Assembly (NCBI GenBank): GCA_030646755.1
Contig: JAUSKU010000037.1
Span: 1 to 64,000, forward strand
From: Deltaproteobacteria bacterium
GTDB taxonomy: Bacteria > Desulfobacterota > JAENJC01
Direction: 5' to 3'
Length of the DNA stretch: 64,000 bases
The notes below the pieces were generated by a model. It saw only the letters and a list, made by a program, of their open reading frames with translations. It searched no databases and was not told the DNA's origin. Each line of letters begins with the position of its first letter. The stretch's first letter is position 1. The position numbers were made by a program, and so were the translations under genes. This document shows positions 41,431-50,188 of the stretch, piece by piece.

Positions 41431-41680
41431 AACAGAAAAGGTTAGTGATGAATTACGCCCGGAATACGACTTTGACTATTCAAAAGCTATTCGCGGCAAA
41501 TACCACAAACGGTTATCCGAGGAAGGAGCTAACATTGTTGTCCTTGAGCCGGATGTAGCCAAAGCCTTCAGCACTTCAACAGCAGTAAATGAGGCACTGA
41601 GAGCACTACTTGATTTGACTCGTTCAACCCAACGCCTCACAAAACGCGCCGCCGGTCAGGCTAAAACGGCACGCAGGTGA
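41420..41680 (+). CDS. brnA: BrnA-like antitoxin
   Basis: 86 residues, partner of brnT. DELRPEYDFDYSKAIRGKYHK at the N-terminus is shared by this antitoxin group, and VVLEPDVAKAFSTSTAVNEALRALL forms a short ribbon-helix-helix-like domain. The C-terminus is basic (KRAAGQAKTARR). Expected to neutralise BrnT and repress the pair's promoter. Confidence 0.83.
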   Translation: MKTKTEKVSDELRPEYDFDYSKAIRGKYHKRLSEEGANIVVLEPDVAKAFSTSTAVNEALRALLDLTRSTQRLTKRAAGQAKTARR

Positions 41681-41765
41681 GCTTGGAGCTGGACTCTTTT
41701 TGATGAGGCAAGCACGGTCAATATGAAGAGAATGCAAAAAGCCATAAATACTAAGGAGGCAAACG

Positions 41766-41987
41766 ATGCATGTAAGCGATATTCCTGAAATCGCACGGTT
41801 GAGCATACCGGAAAAGATTTTACTTGTTGAGGAACTGTGGGACACCATCGCCTCGGATGAGGAAGAAATACCTATTCCTCAAAGCCATATTGAAGAATTA
41901 GAGAGAAGATTTAAGAGGCACGTGATGAATCCTGGAAATCTTCTGTCTCTCGATGAACTCCAGAGCAGGATAGCAAAAAGAAAATGA
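41766..41987 (+). CDS. Addiction-module antitoxin (TIGR02574-type component)
   Basis: 73 residues. IARLSIPEKILLVEELWDTIASDE is the characteristic opening of this antitoxin family, followed by IPIPQSHIEELERR. AAGGAGG precedes ATG 41766. The stop overlaps the toxin start by 4 bp (ATGA). Confidence 0.88.
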   Translation: MHVSDIPEIARLSIPEKILLVEELWDTIASDEEEIPIPQSHIEELERRFKRHVMNPGNLLSLDELQSRIAKRK

Positions 41988-42292
41988 CATACGCCTTGCG
42001 CTTCCTGCCAGAAGTGGAAGATGATGTTATTGCCGCCTATGACTGGTACGAAGAAAAGGCTCCAGGGCTTGGTGAAGAATTTCTTCGAGTATTCTATGCT
42101 TATGCCGGTTCGATACCGCAGAATCCTTTACTTTATCCAAAGGTACATCGCGAATTCCGGCGTCGTCTGCTCATCCGGTTCCCGTATGCCGTTTATTTCA
42201 GGATAGAGGATAACACGATTGTTGTGTATGGCCTTTTCCATTGCGCACGCAACCCCAGAACCATTAAAGCAATGTTACAAAATCGGCATTAG
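41984..42292 (+). CDS. RelE/ParE-family toxin
   Basis: 102 residues with the ParE/RelE pattern: LPEVEDDVIAAYDWYEEKAPGLGEEF, then PLLYPKVHREFRRRLLIRFPYAVYF and IVVYGLFHCARNP. Complete. Second toxin-antitoxin pair in tandem after brnTA. Its stop codon abuts GTCTAAC (42292-42298), a perfect RYYYAAC left attC box, but no matching right half lies close by. Confidence 0.9.
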   Translation: MTYALRFLPEVEDDVIAAYDWYEEKAPGLGEEFLRVFYAYAGSIPQNPLLYPKVHREFRRRLLIRFPYAVYFRIEDNTIVVYGLFHCARNPRTIKAMLQNRH

Positions 42293-42377
42293 TCTAACAA
42301 GCTGCTCCACATTGATGCTTTTCTGTCATGCAGCATGATTGCATGCCATGTCACCACAATTTACCAATCAACTTAAA

Positions 42378-43268
42378 ATGACTAAAACCGTGAATCAAAA
42401 AACATTCTTCCTCCTGCTGCTTTATGCCGTTGGGCTTTTTCTGCTGCGAGGGCCGGTTGCGCGCGCGGCTGAATTTGCGCCGCCTCCGGTGATGCTGGCT
42501 AATGTCTACCGTGCAGACACCAAGCTTGCCGATTACTGGGTAAGCGAGAAGCTGGACGGTGTTCGGGGTTACTGGGATGGAGAAAAACTATTGACCCGCG
42601 GCGGGGAAAGAATCAGCGCTCCCGGCTGGTTCACTGCCGGTTTGCCGAAAATCCATATGGACGGGGAGTTGTGGGTCGGTCGCGGAAAGTTCTCCGAGAC
42701 CGTATCTATTCTCCTCCAGCAGACGCCTGACGATGCCGCATGGCGTAAGATATCATTCATGGTCTTCGATCTGCCGGCTCATCCCGGCGCATTTACCGAA
42801 CGGAATGAGGTATTGAAAACGCTGCTGGCCGGAGTTGCTCTTCCTTGGGTGCGGCAGGTCGAACAGCTTAAAGTGGCTGACCATGCCCAGTTGCGCGCCA
42901 TGCTGGACATGGTGGTGAAAAATGGGGGAGAGGGGCTGATGCTTCATCGAGGTGCATCCCTTTATCGCGCCGAGCGGAGCGACGACCTGCTCAAGCTGAA
43001 GCCTTATCAGGATGCGGATGCGAGGGTAATCGGACATCTCCCTGGAAAGGGCAAAAACAGCGGCATGCTCGGCGCCTTGCTGGTGGAAACGGCGGAAGGG
43101 CTGCAATTTCGGATAGGAACAGGGTTCTCCGATGCCGATCGCAGGAATCCACCTCCAGTGGGAAGTTGGGTGACTTATCGCTTCACAGGCGTGAATGAAA
43201 AAAGCGGCATACCGAGGTTCGCCCGCTTCATGCGGGTGCGCGCAGATATGCCGCCAGGGAGGTATTAG
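42378..43268 (+). CDS. Periplasmic ATP-dependent DNA ligase, LigE-like
   Basis: Signal peptide (about residues 4-33, LLLLYAVGLFLL..ARAA), then an adenylation domain with the catalytic lysine in VSEKLDGVRGYWDG (motif I, about 52-65), MDGELWVGRG (motif III), FMVFDLP, GGEGLMLH (motif IV) and LLKLKPYQDADA (motif V). An OB-fold domain follows. The short secreted form is known from Neisseria, Haemophilus and Vibrio, where it is linked to extracellular DNA. Base composition is visibly more GC-rich than the flanking genes, suggesting transfer from a proteobacterium. ATG 42378 chosen for the signal peptide; 42339 is possible. Confidence 0.85.
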   Translation: MTKTVNQKTFFLLLLYAVGLFLLRGPVARAAEFAPPPVMLANVYRADTKLADYWVSEKLDGVRGYWDGEKLLTRGGERISAPGWFTAGLPKIHMDGELWVGRGKFSETVSILLQQTPDDAAWRKISFMVFDLPAHPGAFTERNEVLKTLLAGVALPWVRQVEQLKVADHAQLRAMLDMVVKNGGEGLMLHRGASLYRAERSDDLLKLKPYQDADARVIGHLPGKGKNSGMLGALLVETAEGLQFRIGTGFSDADRRNPPPVGSWVTYRFTGVNEKSGIPRFARFMRVRADMPPGRY

Positions 43269-43317
43269 CGTAGGCAGGCAGGATTAGTAAATTATTACTC
43301 CAGCAACTAAATATATA

Positions 43318-43423
43318 AACTCCCCTCCCCTTGCGGGAGGGGATTGAGGGGAGGGGGAAACCGTTGTAAACTCACGATATTTCACCCCCACCTTAATCCT
43401 CCCCCATCAAGGGAGAGGAGATA
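43318..43423. repeat. Inverted pair of CCCCTCCC-type palindromes
   Basis: CTCCCCTCCCCTTGCGGGAG followed by GGGATTGAGGGGAGGGG, about 25 bases between, then the inverted partner TTCACCCCCACCTTAATCCT..CAAGGGAGAGGAG. The rest of 43269-43545 has no gene. A GTTAGGC right-attC-like box is at 43500-43506. Confidence 0.8.
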
Positions 43424-43545
43424 CAAATTAGAAATTTAATTGCCGTTTTAGTACATCTTAACAAGAGGGCTAAAAAGCCGCATGCTGCTTAAACCACTGG
43501 TTAGGCCGCCATCGTGGATGTGTGAAGGGGTCGGCAGGGGGACAT

Positions 43546-45000
43546 CTATATCGGCAGGACGGCAGCCATGGCGGCGCTAATAAACCCGTCCGGGAACATG
43601 CCTATAAGAAGGGTTGCTGCGGCGCAAAAATAGACAACAAAGGTAAGGGCCCTGGATGGGACCAGCTCCTGTCCTTCAATCTCTTCATCAATATACATGG
43701 TCTTTGCGACCTGCATATAATAGAAGAGGGAGACCACGCTCATCAGGACGCCTATAACAGCCAGGTAGTAGTATTCTGCCTCAACGGCGGCGGCAAAGAG
43801 ATATAACTTACCGATAAAGCCGGCAGTGGGAGGAAGTCCTATCAGGGAGATTAGGAATATCAGCATACAGAGGCCCAGAGACGGGTACCTCCTTGCAAAG
43901 CCGCTGAAGTCCTTGATCTCATCGCCTTTCACACCTGTCTTGCGAAGGAGTATAATGACGGAAAAGGCACCTATGCTCATAAATATGTAGACAAGCATAT
44001 AAAGAAGGACTGAGGCAACGCCCATCCTTGTGCCTGCAATGACTCCCATTAGGATATAACCTGCGTGCCCTATGCCTGAATAGGCAAGCATCCTTTTGAT
44101 GTTAGTCTGCGCCACTGCCACTACATTGCCAACCACCATGGAGATGGCGGAGACACCCCAAAATATGGCAACCCAATGGGGCTTCATGACAGGGAGGGCA
44201 ACCAGGAAGACCCTAAGAAGTGCAGCAAAACTCGCCGCCTTTGGGCCTACAGACATGAAGGCGGTTATGGATGTCGGCGCCCCTTCATATGCATCCGGCG
44301 CCCACATATGGAACGGAACGGCGGCAATCTTAAATGCAAATCCGGATATGAGAAGTATGACTGAGGCTATCATTAACGGATTAGAATAATTGTCATTTGC
44401 AGCAAGGAAGTTCGCTATCTTATAAACGTTTGTGCTTCCGGTGACTCCATAAAGAAGGACCATACCATAAAGGATAAGCCCTGAAGAAAAGGCCCCAAGG
44501 AGGAAGTACTTTAAGGCGGCCTCGTTGGACCTTACATCGTGCCTTATAAAACCTGTCAGGACATATATGGAGAGGGCCATAAACTCCATACCAAGATATA
44601 CGGTTACGAGGTCCGTTGCGGAAACCAATACCATCATCCCAACAACGGAGAAAAGAAGGATTGAATAGTATTCCCCCCAGTTTACCCCCTCGATGGCAAT
44701 ATACTTTGCGCTAATGAGGATGGCCAGCGCAGCGGTTATGATAAAGAGGAGCTTGAAGAAGAGTGCAAACCTGTCGGACCTCATACTGTCATTGAAGCTT
44801 GATATATCCCCGTAAGACAGCACCATGAAGACAGAAACAGCTGTCACGGCCAGACCTATGAGTCCAAGTACTGCGTTAATCTCCTTCTTCTCCTTCGGGA
44901 TGAAGAGATCAGCCATCATCATAAAGAAGACCCAGCAAGACAGCACCACTTCCGGGAGGATCACCATCATATTGGGGTAAGTTATCTGAATCGGGGTCAT
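43546..45000 (-). CDS. nuoN: NADH-quinone oxidoreductase-like subunit N
   Basis: Antiporter-like proton-pumping subunit of complex I. About 14 helices in 484 residues. Conserved features are the charged helix around YLGMEFMALSIYVLTGFIRHD, KYFLLGAFSSGLILYG, and lysine-containing FKIAAVPFHMWAPDAYEGAPTSITAFMSVGPKAASFA (about residues 227-263). Last gene of the nuo operon, 24 bp after nuoM. Confidence 0.95.
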   Translation of the reverse strand: MTPIQITYPNMMVILPEVVLSCWVFFMMMADLFIPKEKKEINAVLGLIGLAVTAVSVFMVLSYGDISSFNDSMRSDRFALFFKLLFIITAALAILISAKYIAIEGVNWGEYYSILLFSVVGMMVLVSATDLVTVYLGMEFMALSIYVLTGFIRHDVRSNEAALKYFLLGAFSSGLILYGMVLLYGVTGSTNVYKIANFLAANDNYSNPLMIASVILLISGFAFKIAAVPFHMWAPDAYEGAPTSITAFMSVGPKAASFAALLRVFLVALPVMKPHWVAIFWGVSAISMVVGNVVAVAQTNIKRMLAYSGIGHAGYILMGVIAGTRMGVASVLLYMLVYIFMSIGAFSVIILLRKTGVKGDEIKDFSGFARRYPSLGLCMLIFLISLIGLPPTAGFIGKLYLFAAAVEAEYYYLAVIGVLMSVVSLFYYMQVAKTMYIDEEIEGQELVPSRALTFVVYFCAAATLLIGMFPDGFISAAMAAVLPI

Positions 45001-45024
45001 TAAAAACTCCTTATTCCTTCAATA

Positions 45025-46653
45025 TCAATGTCCCTGCTGCTGGACCGTAGCAACCGGGATACCAGGCCCGTCTATCGGTATATGCCCTGCTGGAAGCTCG
45101 CCTACTGAGGGTATCTCCCTTGCCTCTACCTTAAAACTCTCCAGGCCAGGGGTGTATCCTGGGTTAACCCTCTGAACTATATTGTTCACCGATGCATGCA
45201 TGGTGTTAAGGAAAGGCTTGGGATAGAGACCTATCCAGAACATCAAAATAACCAAAGGAATCAGGGTCCACTTCTCCCTGAGATTAAGGTCGCTAAGATG
45301 CATGTTCTCGGGATTTTCAAGTTTTCCGAACATGACCCTCTGGTAAAGCCAGAGTGAATATGCCGCACCGATGACTATACCGGTTGCGGCCAAAAGGGCC
45401 CACACATAGCTGACCTTGAACGTGCCCAACAGCACAAGGAACTCGCCGATAAAACCGTTTAGCCCCGGCAGCCCGATGGAGGACATGATGGCCACTGCGA
45501 AGAGAACGGCATATACAGGCATTATCTTCGCCAGTCCGCCGAATTCGCTGATCATCCTCGTATGCCTCCTTTCATATATGAGGCCGACGATGAGGAACAG
45601 TGCAGCGCTGGAAAGTCCATGGTTGATCATCTGAAGCAGGGCCCCCTCTATACCCTGTGGATTAAAGGTAAAGGTGCCTAACGTTATGAATCCCATATGA
45701 CTCACTGAGGAATAGGCAATGAGCTTCTTCATATCCTTCTGGGCAAGACATACGAGGCCTGCATAGATAATCGCAATCAGAGAAAGAGTTACTATGAACG
45801 GCACGAAGGCCTGAGCCGCATCAGGAGTTATGGTCAGGGAGAACCTGACAAATCCGTATGTCCCCATCTTAAGGAGGATTCCTGCAAGGATGACGGAACC
45901 TGCTGTAGGCGCTTCCACGTGGGCATCAGGCAACCATGTATGGAAAGGGAACATCGGGACCTTAACGGCGAAGCCAAGGAAGAATGCCAGGAAGACCCAC
46001 CACTGGACGTTATATGGGAAGTTAAGCTCCATGTATTTCAGTATGTCAAATGTATATACCCCTGTATAGTGGTGATATACAAAGAAAAGGGCAAGGATGG
46101 CTATCAGCATGAATACGCTTCCCATGAGGGTATACAGGAAGAACTTGATGGCGGAGTACAGTTTCCTCGGCCCGCCCCATATGCCGATGATGAAGTACAT
46201 CGGGACAAGCATGACCTCCCAGAAGACATAAAAGAAGATGAAATCAAGGGCCATAAAGGCGCCCAGCATACCGACTTCCAGGATAAGTATGGAGACATGG
46301 AACTCCTTCAGCCTCTCTTCTATAGCATGCCAGGACGACAAGACGGCTATAAAGGTGATCATAGTGGTCAGGAGGATAAGAAGGATGCTTATCCCGTCTA
46401 TGCCCAGGAAGTACTGGACCCCTATGGAGGGTATCCAGGAATGCCTCTCCACAAACTGCATCTGGTGGGTTGTTGTATCAAAATTGATGATCAATATCAG
46501 GGAGACAAGGAATGTGACAAAAGTAGTTATTGCAGACAGCCACCTTATCAACTCAAACTTATGCTTCGGCACAAGGAGCATGATGGGTATGGCCCCTATT
46601 AGCGGCAAAAAGATTATCAGTGATAATATTGGAAATCCAAGGACGTTGTTCAT
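45025..46653 (-). CDS. nuoM: NADH-quinone oxidoreductase-like subunit M
   Basis: Antiporter-like subunit of complex I, 542 residues, about 14 helices. Conserved stretches are ILEVGMLGAFMALDFIFFYVFWEVMLVPMYF (with the essential Glu, about residues 124-154), KVPMFPFHTWLPDAHVEAPTAGSVILAG (about 230-257) and LIAYSSVSHMGFI. The C-terminus extends with a hydrophilic tail ending VATVQQQGH. A CCCCTCCC-type repeat pair separates it from nuoL. Confidence 0.95.
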   Translation of the reverse strand: MNNVLGFPILSLIIFLPLIGAIPIMLLVPKHKFELIRWLSAITTFVTFLVSLILIINFDTTTHQMQFVERHSWIPSIGVQYFLGIDGISILLILLTTMITFIAVLSSWHAIEERLKEFHVSILILEVGMLGAFMALDFIFFYVFWEVMLVPMYFIIGIWGGPRKLYSAIKFFLYTLMGSVFMLIAILALFFVYHHYTGVYTFDILKYMELNFPYNVQWWVFLAFFLGFAVKVPMFPFHTWLPDAHVEAPTAGSVILAGILLKMGTYGFVRFSLTITPDAAQAFVPFIVTLSLIAIIYAGLVCLAQKDMKKLIAYSSVSHMGFITLGTFTFNPQGIEGALLQMINHGLSSAALFLIVGLIYERRHTRMISEFGGLAKIMPVYAVLFAVAIMSSIGLPGLNGFIGEFLVLLGTFKVSYVWALLAATGIVIGAAYSLWLYQRVMFGKLENPENMHLSDLNLREKWTLIPLVILMFWIGLYPKPFLNTMHASVNNIVQRVNPGYTPGLESFKVEAREIPSVGELPAGHIPIDGPGIPVATVQQQGH

Positions 46654-46677
46654 TCAGTTCCTCCTAAACCTTCTCGT

Positions 46678-46767
46678 TTCCCTCTCCCTTGACGGGAGAG
46701 GGCCAGGGTGAGGGTGATATTTTGTTCCCCCTCCCCTCAATCCCCTCCCGCCAGGGGAGGGGAGTTG
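46678..46767. repeat. Inverted pair of CCCCTCCC-type palindromes between nuoM and nuoL
   Basis: CCCTCTCCCTTGACGGGAGA..GGGTGAGGGTGA, then CCCCCTCCCCTCAATCCCCT..CCAGGGGAGGGG. Same composite as at 51198 and in copA. Confidence 0.82.
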
Positions 46768-46778
46768 TGAGTCAATCT

Positions 46779-48803
46779 TTAATAAAAATAGTAAATCCCC
46801 ATGACAAATACAACACCGAAAAGCATGACAAGGGCATAATTTTGCACATCCCCTGTCTGGGTCCTTCTCAGGATGCGGCTCTTAAAATCCACGAAGATGG
46901 CAAGCCCATTTACAGTACCGTCAACGACATACTTGTCCAGGAAGTTAGTAATCTCACCCTTTATCAATGTCAGCCGGCTGACTCCGTTTACCGTCCCATC
47001 AATAATCTTCCCGTCAAAATCCCAGAGCCCTTGCCCTGCCCTCTTTATCGGATTAACGAACAGGAAGTCATACAGCTCGTCCACCCAGTATTTATTAAGA
47101 AAAGCCCGATATATCAGCCTGAATCTTACTGCCAAGACTTCAGGGTTAAGAGCCTCAACCTTTTTGTAATACATGAGGTAGGCAAGCCCGATCCCTGATA
47201 GAGCTATAGCTAATGAAACCAGCATCATAAAATATTCGAGAAGGTGGCCGTGGGCCGTAGGCTCACCGGTAACCAGGGCAGAAAATTTATGGAAGAATTC
47301 CGCTGCTATGCCGGTTACATTATGTTCATGATGACCAAAGACATTTCCAAGGAAATGATGAATAAATCCGTTCCCGGGCGGTAAGGCCAGCGCCCCTACT
47401 GTTGCGGCAAGGAAGGCAAGGAGAACAAGAGGGCCTGTCATGACAGATGGAGATTCATGGATATGGTGTGCCACATGATGATCTACCCTCGACTCACCGG
47501 TGAATGCTACGAAGTAAAGCCTGAACATATAGAAGGCACTGCAGAACGCCGCCGTAGCGCCAATTCCCCATATAACATAATGTCCGCCGGAAAAGGCCGC
47601 CCAGAGGATCTCGTCCTTGCTGAAGAACCCGGCAAAGGGGAATATCCCCGCATTTGCCAATGCTGCAATGAGAAAGGTGATCGCCGTAAGCTTGATATGA
47701 GGGAACAACCCACCCATACGCCTTATATCCTGCTCCCCTGACAGCGCATGGATGACGCTGCCGCATCCAAGGAAGAGGCAGGCCTTAAAGAATGCATGGG
47801 TAAATAAATGGTACACACCTGCCGTGTATGCGCCGAGTCCCAGACCCATAAACATGTACCCAAGCTGGCTTACCGTAGAATAAGCCACTATCCTTTTTAT
47901 ATCGTTCTGGGCGATTGCAATGGTTGCGGCAAAGAGGGCTGTTATAGCCCCGACTACTGCTACTATCTCCATGGTCGTCGGGGACATACTGTAAATGACA
48001 TGGCTTCTCGCCACCATATAGACGCCGGCTGTAACCATGGTCGCTGCATGGATCAGGGCGCTGACAGGGGTCGGCCCTTCCATGGCATCAGGAAGCCATG
48101 TGTATAACGGTATCTGGGCGGACTTGGCAGTGGCTCCGACAAAGAGGAGAAGTGTAATGGCAGTCGCAACCCCTGTAGTCAAATGTATTGGTGCCAACTG
48201 GAATACCTGCTCATAATCAAGGGTCCCAAGCTGGGAGATCAGCAGGAAAAGTCCGAGGACGAAACCCAGGTCCCCTACCCTGTTAACGACAAATGCCTTT
48301 TTTGCAGCATCTCCAGCAGATTTCTTCTCAAACCAGAATCCAATGAGTAGGTATGAACAGAGACCCACTCCCTCCCAGCCGAAGAACATGAGGAGGTAGT
48401 TGTTTCCCATGATCAGAATGAGCATGGATACCGTAAACATCGACAGATATGTAAAGAACCTGTAGTACCCATCGTCATCGTGCATATATCCGATGGAATA
48501 CAGGTGAACCAGAGAAGATATCCCGGTGACAACGAGGAGCATGATTGCAGTGAGCGGATCTATCAAAAATCCAAAAGAGACATGTAGGTCGCCGGAAACT
48601 ATCCAGTCCCAGTAGTTGACATTGAGCGTGCTGCCTGAGACCACTTCAAAGAATATGACCAGAGAGATAAGGAAAGAGGTCATTACCGCACCTGTGGCGA
48701 TATAATCGCTGTAGTGGTGCCTCATATACTTCCTGCCGAATAGTCCGTTAATTATGGCGGCTATGGTTGGGAAAAGCGGTATCAGCCAAGCGTAGTTTAT
48801 CAT
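46779..48803 (-). CDS. nuoL: NADH-quinone oxidoreductase-like subunit L
   Basis: Largest antiporter-like subunit, 674 residues with about 16 helices and the long lateral C-terminal helix. Seen: NNYLLMFFGWEGVGLCSYLLIGFWF (about residues 129-153), IPLYTWLPDAMEGPTPVSALIHAATMVTAGVY (about 235-266), IVAYSTVSQLGYM, HAFFKACLFLGCGSVIHA and MGGLFPHIK. Complete. Separated from nuoK by 42 bp that contain a four-heptamer array. Confidence 0.95.
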   Translation of the reverse strand: MINYAWLIPLFPTIAAIINGLFGRKYMRHHYSDYIATGAVMTSFLISLVIFFEVVSGSTLNVNYWDWIVSGDLHVSFGFLIDPLTAIMLLVVTGISSLVHLYSIGYMHDDDGYYRFFTYLSMFTVSMLILIMGNNYLLMFFGWEGVGLCSYLLIGFWFEKKSAGDAAKKAFVVNRVGDLGFVLGLFLLISQLGTLDYEQVFQLAPIHLTTGVATAITLLLFVGATAKSAQIPLYTWLPDAMEGPTPVSALIHAATMVTAGVYMVARSHVIYSMSPTTMEIVAVVGAITALFAATIAIAQNDIKRIVAYSTVSQLGYMFMGLGLGAYTAGVYHLFTHAFFKACLFLGCGSVIHALSGEQDIRRMGGLFPHIKLTAITFLIAALANAGIFPFAGFFSKDEILWAAFSGGHYVIWGIGATAAFCSAFYMFRLYFVAFTGESRVDHHVAHHIHESPSVMTGPLVLLAFLAATVGALALPPGNGFIHHFLGNVFGHHEHNVTGIAAEFFHKFSALVTGEPTAHGHLLEYFMMLVSLAIALSGIGLAYLMYYKKVEALNPEVLAVRFRLIYRAFLNKYWVDELYDFLFVNPIKRAGQGLWDFDGKIIDGTVNGVSRLTLIKGEITNFLDKYVVDGTVNGLAIFVDFKSRILRRTQTGDVQNYALVMLFGVVFVMGIYYFY

Positions 48804-48814
48804 ACGGTTTTTTG

Positions 48815-48842
48815 CCTCTCGTCTAACGTCTCACGTCTCACG
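48815..48842. repeat. Four tandem heptamers between nuoK and nuoL
   Basis: CCTCTCG, TCTAACG, TCTCACG, TCTCACG; 28 bp, same unit type as in cbiD (3233-3260). Confidence 0.8.
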
Positions 48843-48845
48843 TTT

Positions 48846-49148
48846 CTACCACTTCATCAGATTTATCTCATCTACGTTCAGTGTTTCTTTGTTCCTGAAA
48901 AGTGAAACCATAATGGCGAGGCCTATGGCCGCCTCAGCAGCTGCAACAGTCATGATAAAAAAGACAAAGACCTGGCCGTCCATGGAGTTCAACTGCCTCG
49001 AAAATGCCACCAGCGAGAGATTGACCGCGTTCAGCATCAGCTCTATGGACATGAATATGATAATGGCATTTCTGCGTACCAATACGCCGATTGCCCCTAT
49101 CCCAAAAAGGATTGCACTCAGCACGAGGTAGTGTTCCAGTGTAACCAT
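48846..49148 (-). CDS. nuoK: NADH-quinone oxidoreductase-like subunit K
   Basis: Three-helix membrane subunit of complex I, 100 residues. Conserved: [29 protein letters not shown] (membrane Glu, about residues 23-51) and [25 protein letters not shown] (second Glu, about 63-87). ATG 49146-49148 directly abuts the nuoJ stop. Confidence 0.96.
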   Translation of the reverse strand: MVTLEHYLVLSAILFGIGAIGVLVRRNAIIIFMSIELMLNAVNLSLVAFSRQLNSMDGQVFVFFIMTVAAAEAAIGLAIMVSLFRNKETLNVDEINLMKW

Positions 49149-49667
49149 TTACTTAAGCTCCTTCTTAGTCAAGACCACAGCCCCGACCATTGCCATCAAA
49201 AGGATCAGAGATGTCAGTTCAAAGGGGAACAGGTAGTCGGTAAACAATACCGCTGCCACTGCCTCGGTATTTCCACCAAAACCGCTGACCACTTCCGGGG
49301 TATAATTCCCCTTGGCGCCTTTAAAGAATCCACCCCTGACTATCAACGCTATCTGGGCCATGAGCACAAGGCTCAGCACGATCCCGAAAAACTTCTGGAA
49401 TGCATGCCTTGATGTATTTCTCAGCTCCTCGGGTTGGAGCCTCAAAAGCATTATAACGAAAAGGAAAAGGACCATGATGGCCCCGGCATACACAAGTATC
49501 TGGGCTGCCGCAAGGAACTCGGCCCCGAGCAGCACAAACAAGGCAGCAATAACAAAGAAGACCACAACCATGAACAGGGCGGAATGTACCGGGTTTTTCC
49601 CGGTCACAAGACCGAGGGAGGCCAGGACAGCAACACCACCAAAGATATAGAAAAGAAGCAATTCCAT
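49149..49667 (-). CDS. nuoJ: NADH-quinone oxidoreductase-like subunit J
   Basis: Five-helix membrane subunit, 172 residues. Typical ALFMVVVFFVIAALFVLLGAEFLAAAQILVYAGAIMVLFLFVIML runs from about residue 31 to 75, containing the pi-bulge helix region. The final helix is SLILLMAMVGAVVLTKKELK. Complete and in operon order between nuoI and nuoK. Confidence 0.95.
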   Translation of the reverse strand: MELLLFYIFGGVAVLASLGLVTGKNPVHSALFMVVVFFVIAALFVLLGAEFLAAAQILVYAGAIMVLFLFVIMLLRLQPEELRNTSRHAFQKFFGIVLSLVLMAQIALIVRGGFFKGAKGNYTPEVVSGFGGNTEAVAAVLFTDYLFPFELTSLILLMAMVGAVVLTKKELK

Positions 49668-49681
49668 TTTACTAACTCCTG

Positions 49682-49706
49682 TACGGGCGGGGTCACCCCG
49701 CCCCTA
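49682..49706. repeat. GGGGCG-type palindrome between nuoI and nuoJ
   Basis: ACGGGCGGGGTCACCCCGCCCCTA, stem GGGCGGGGT/ACCCCGCCC. Same general family as 21660-21690 and 62565-62588. Confidence 0.7.
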
Positions 49707-50111
49707 CTTTTTCTCCGGCACCAGCAGGTCCTTCTTCTCATAAACCAGGCCATCCCTGCTGTAGCAGGACATCTCATAGAACCCCGTCATGTCCAAGGCC
49801 TCAACCGGGCATGCATCGACACAAAAACCGCAGTATATGCAGCGAGCCATCTCGATCTTGTACCACTCTGCATACCTCTTCCCCTGCTCATCCTCACCTG
49901 CCTGGAGATGGATAGCATTTGCGGGACAAACCACGGCACACAGATAGCATCCAACACATTTCTCGCTCCCGTCCTCGTGCCTGTTCAGCTTGTGCTTACC
50001 CCTGAACCTCGGAGAGTACTCCCTCCTCTGTTCCGGGTACTGGACGGTAGCCCTCTTCTTGAACATGTGCTTGAGGGTTACACTTAATCCCTCAGCAAGC
50101 GCCTTAATCAT
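49704..50111 (-). CDS. nuoI: NADH-quinone oxidoreductase-like subunit I
   Basis: Peripheral-arm ferredoxin subunit carrying clusters N6a and N6b. Two 4Fe-4S motifs: CVGCYLCAVVCP and CIYCGFCVDACP. Start at MIKALAEGLSVTLKH (ATG 50109-50111) is preferred because CGGGG lies upstream. ATG 50130-50132 would add seven residues and begin right at a palindromic repeat. Links NuoB to an electron-input module that is not encoded nearby. Confidence 0.94.
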   Translation of the reverse strand: MIKALAEGLSVTLKHMFKKRATVQYPEQRREYSPRFRGKHKLNRHEDGSEKCVGCYLCAVVCPANAIHLQAGEDEQGKRYAEWYKIEMARCIYCGFCVDACPVEALDMTGFYEMSCYSRDGLVYEKKDLLVPEKK

Positions 50112-50132
50112 AATTAACCCCGTGATTACCAT

Positions 50133-50184
50133 CGTAGAAACAGGCCTTTAGGCCTGTTAACATGGCTAAAGCCATGTTTCTACG
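50133..50184. repeat. Double palindrome flanked by CGTAGAAAC/GTTTCTACG
   Basis: CGTAGAA, then ACAGGCCTTTAGGCCTGT, TA, ACATGGCTAAAGCCATGT, then TTCTACG: two hairpins inside an outer inverted repeat, filling the nuoH-nuoI gap. It could act on mRNA processing or stability. A single copy in this window. Confidence 0.8.
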
Positions 50185-50188
50185 TAAA

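Noticed and set aside
43450..43506. Complete attC site before nuoN
   Set aside because: GTTAGGC fits the right box, but the left arm does not pair convincingly, so only a half-site is claimed.
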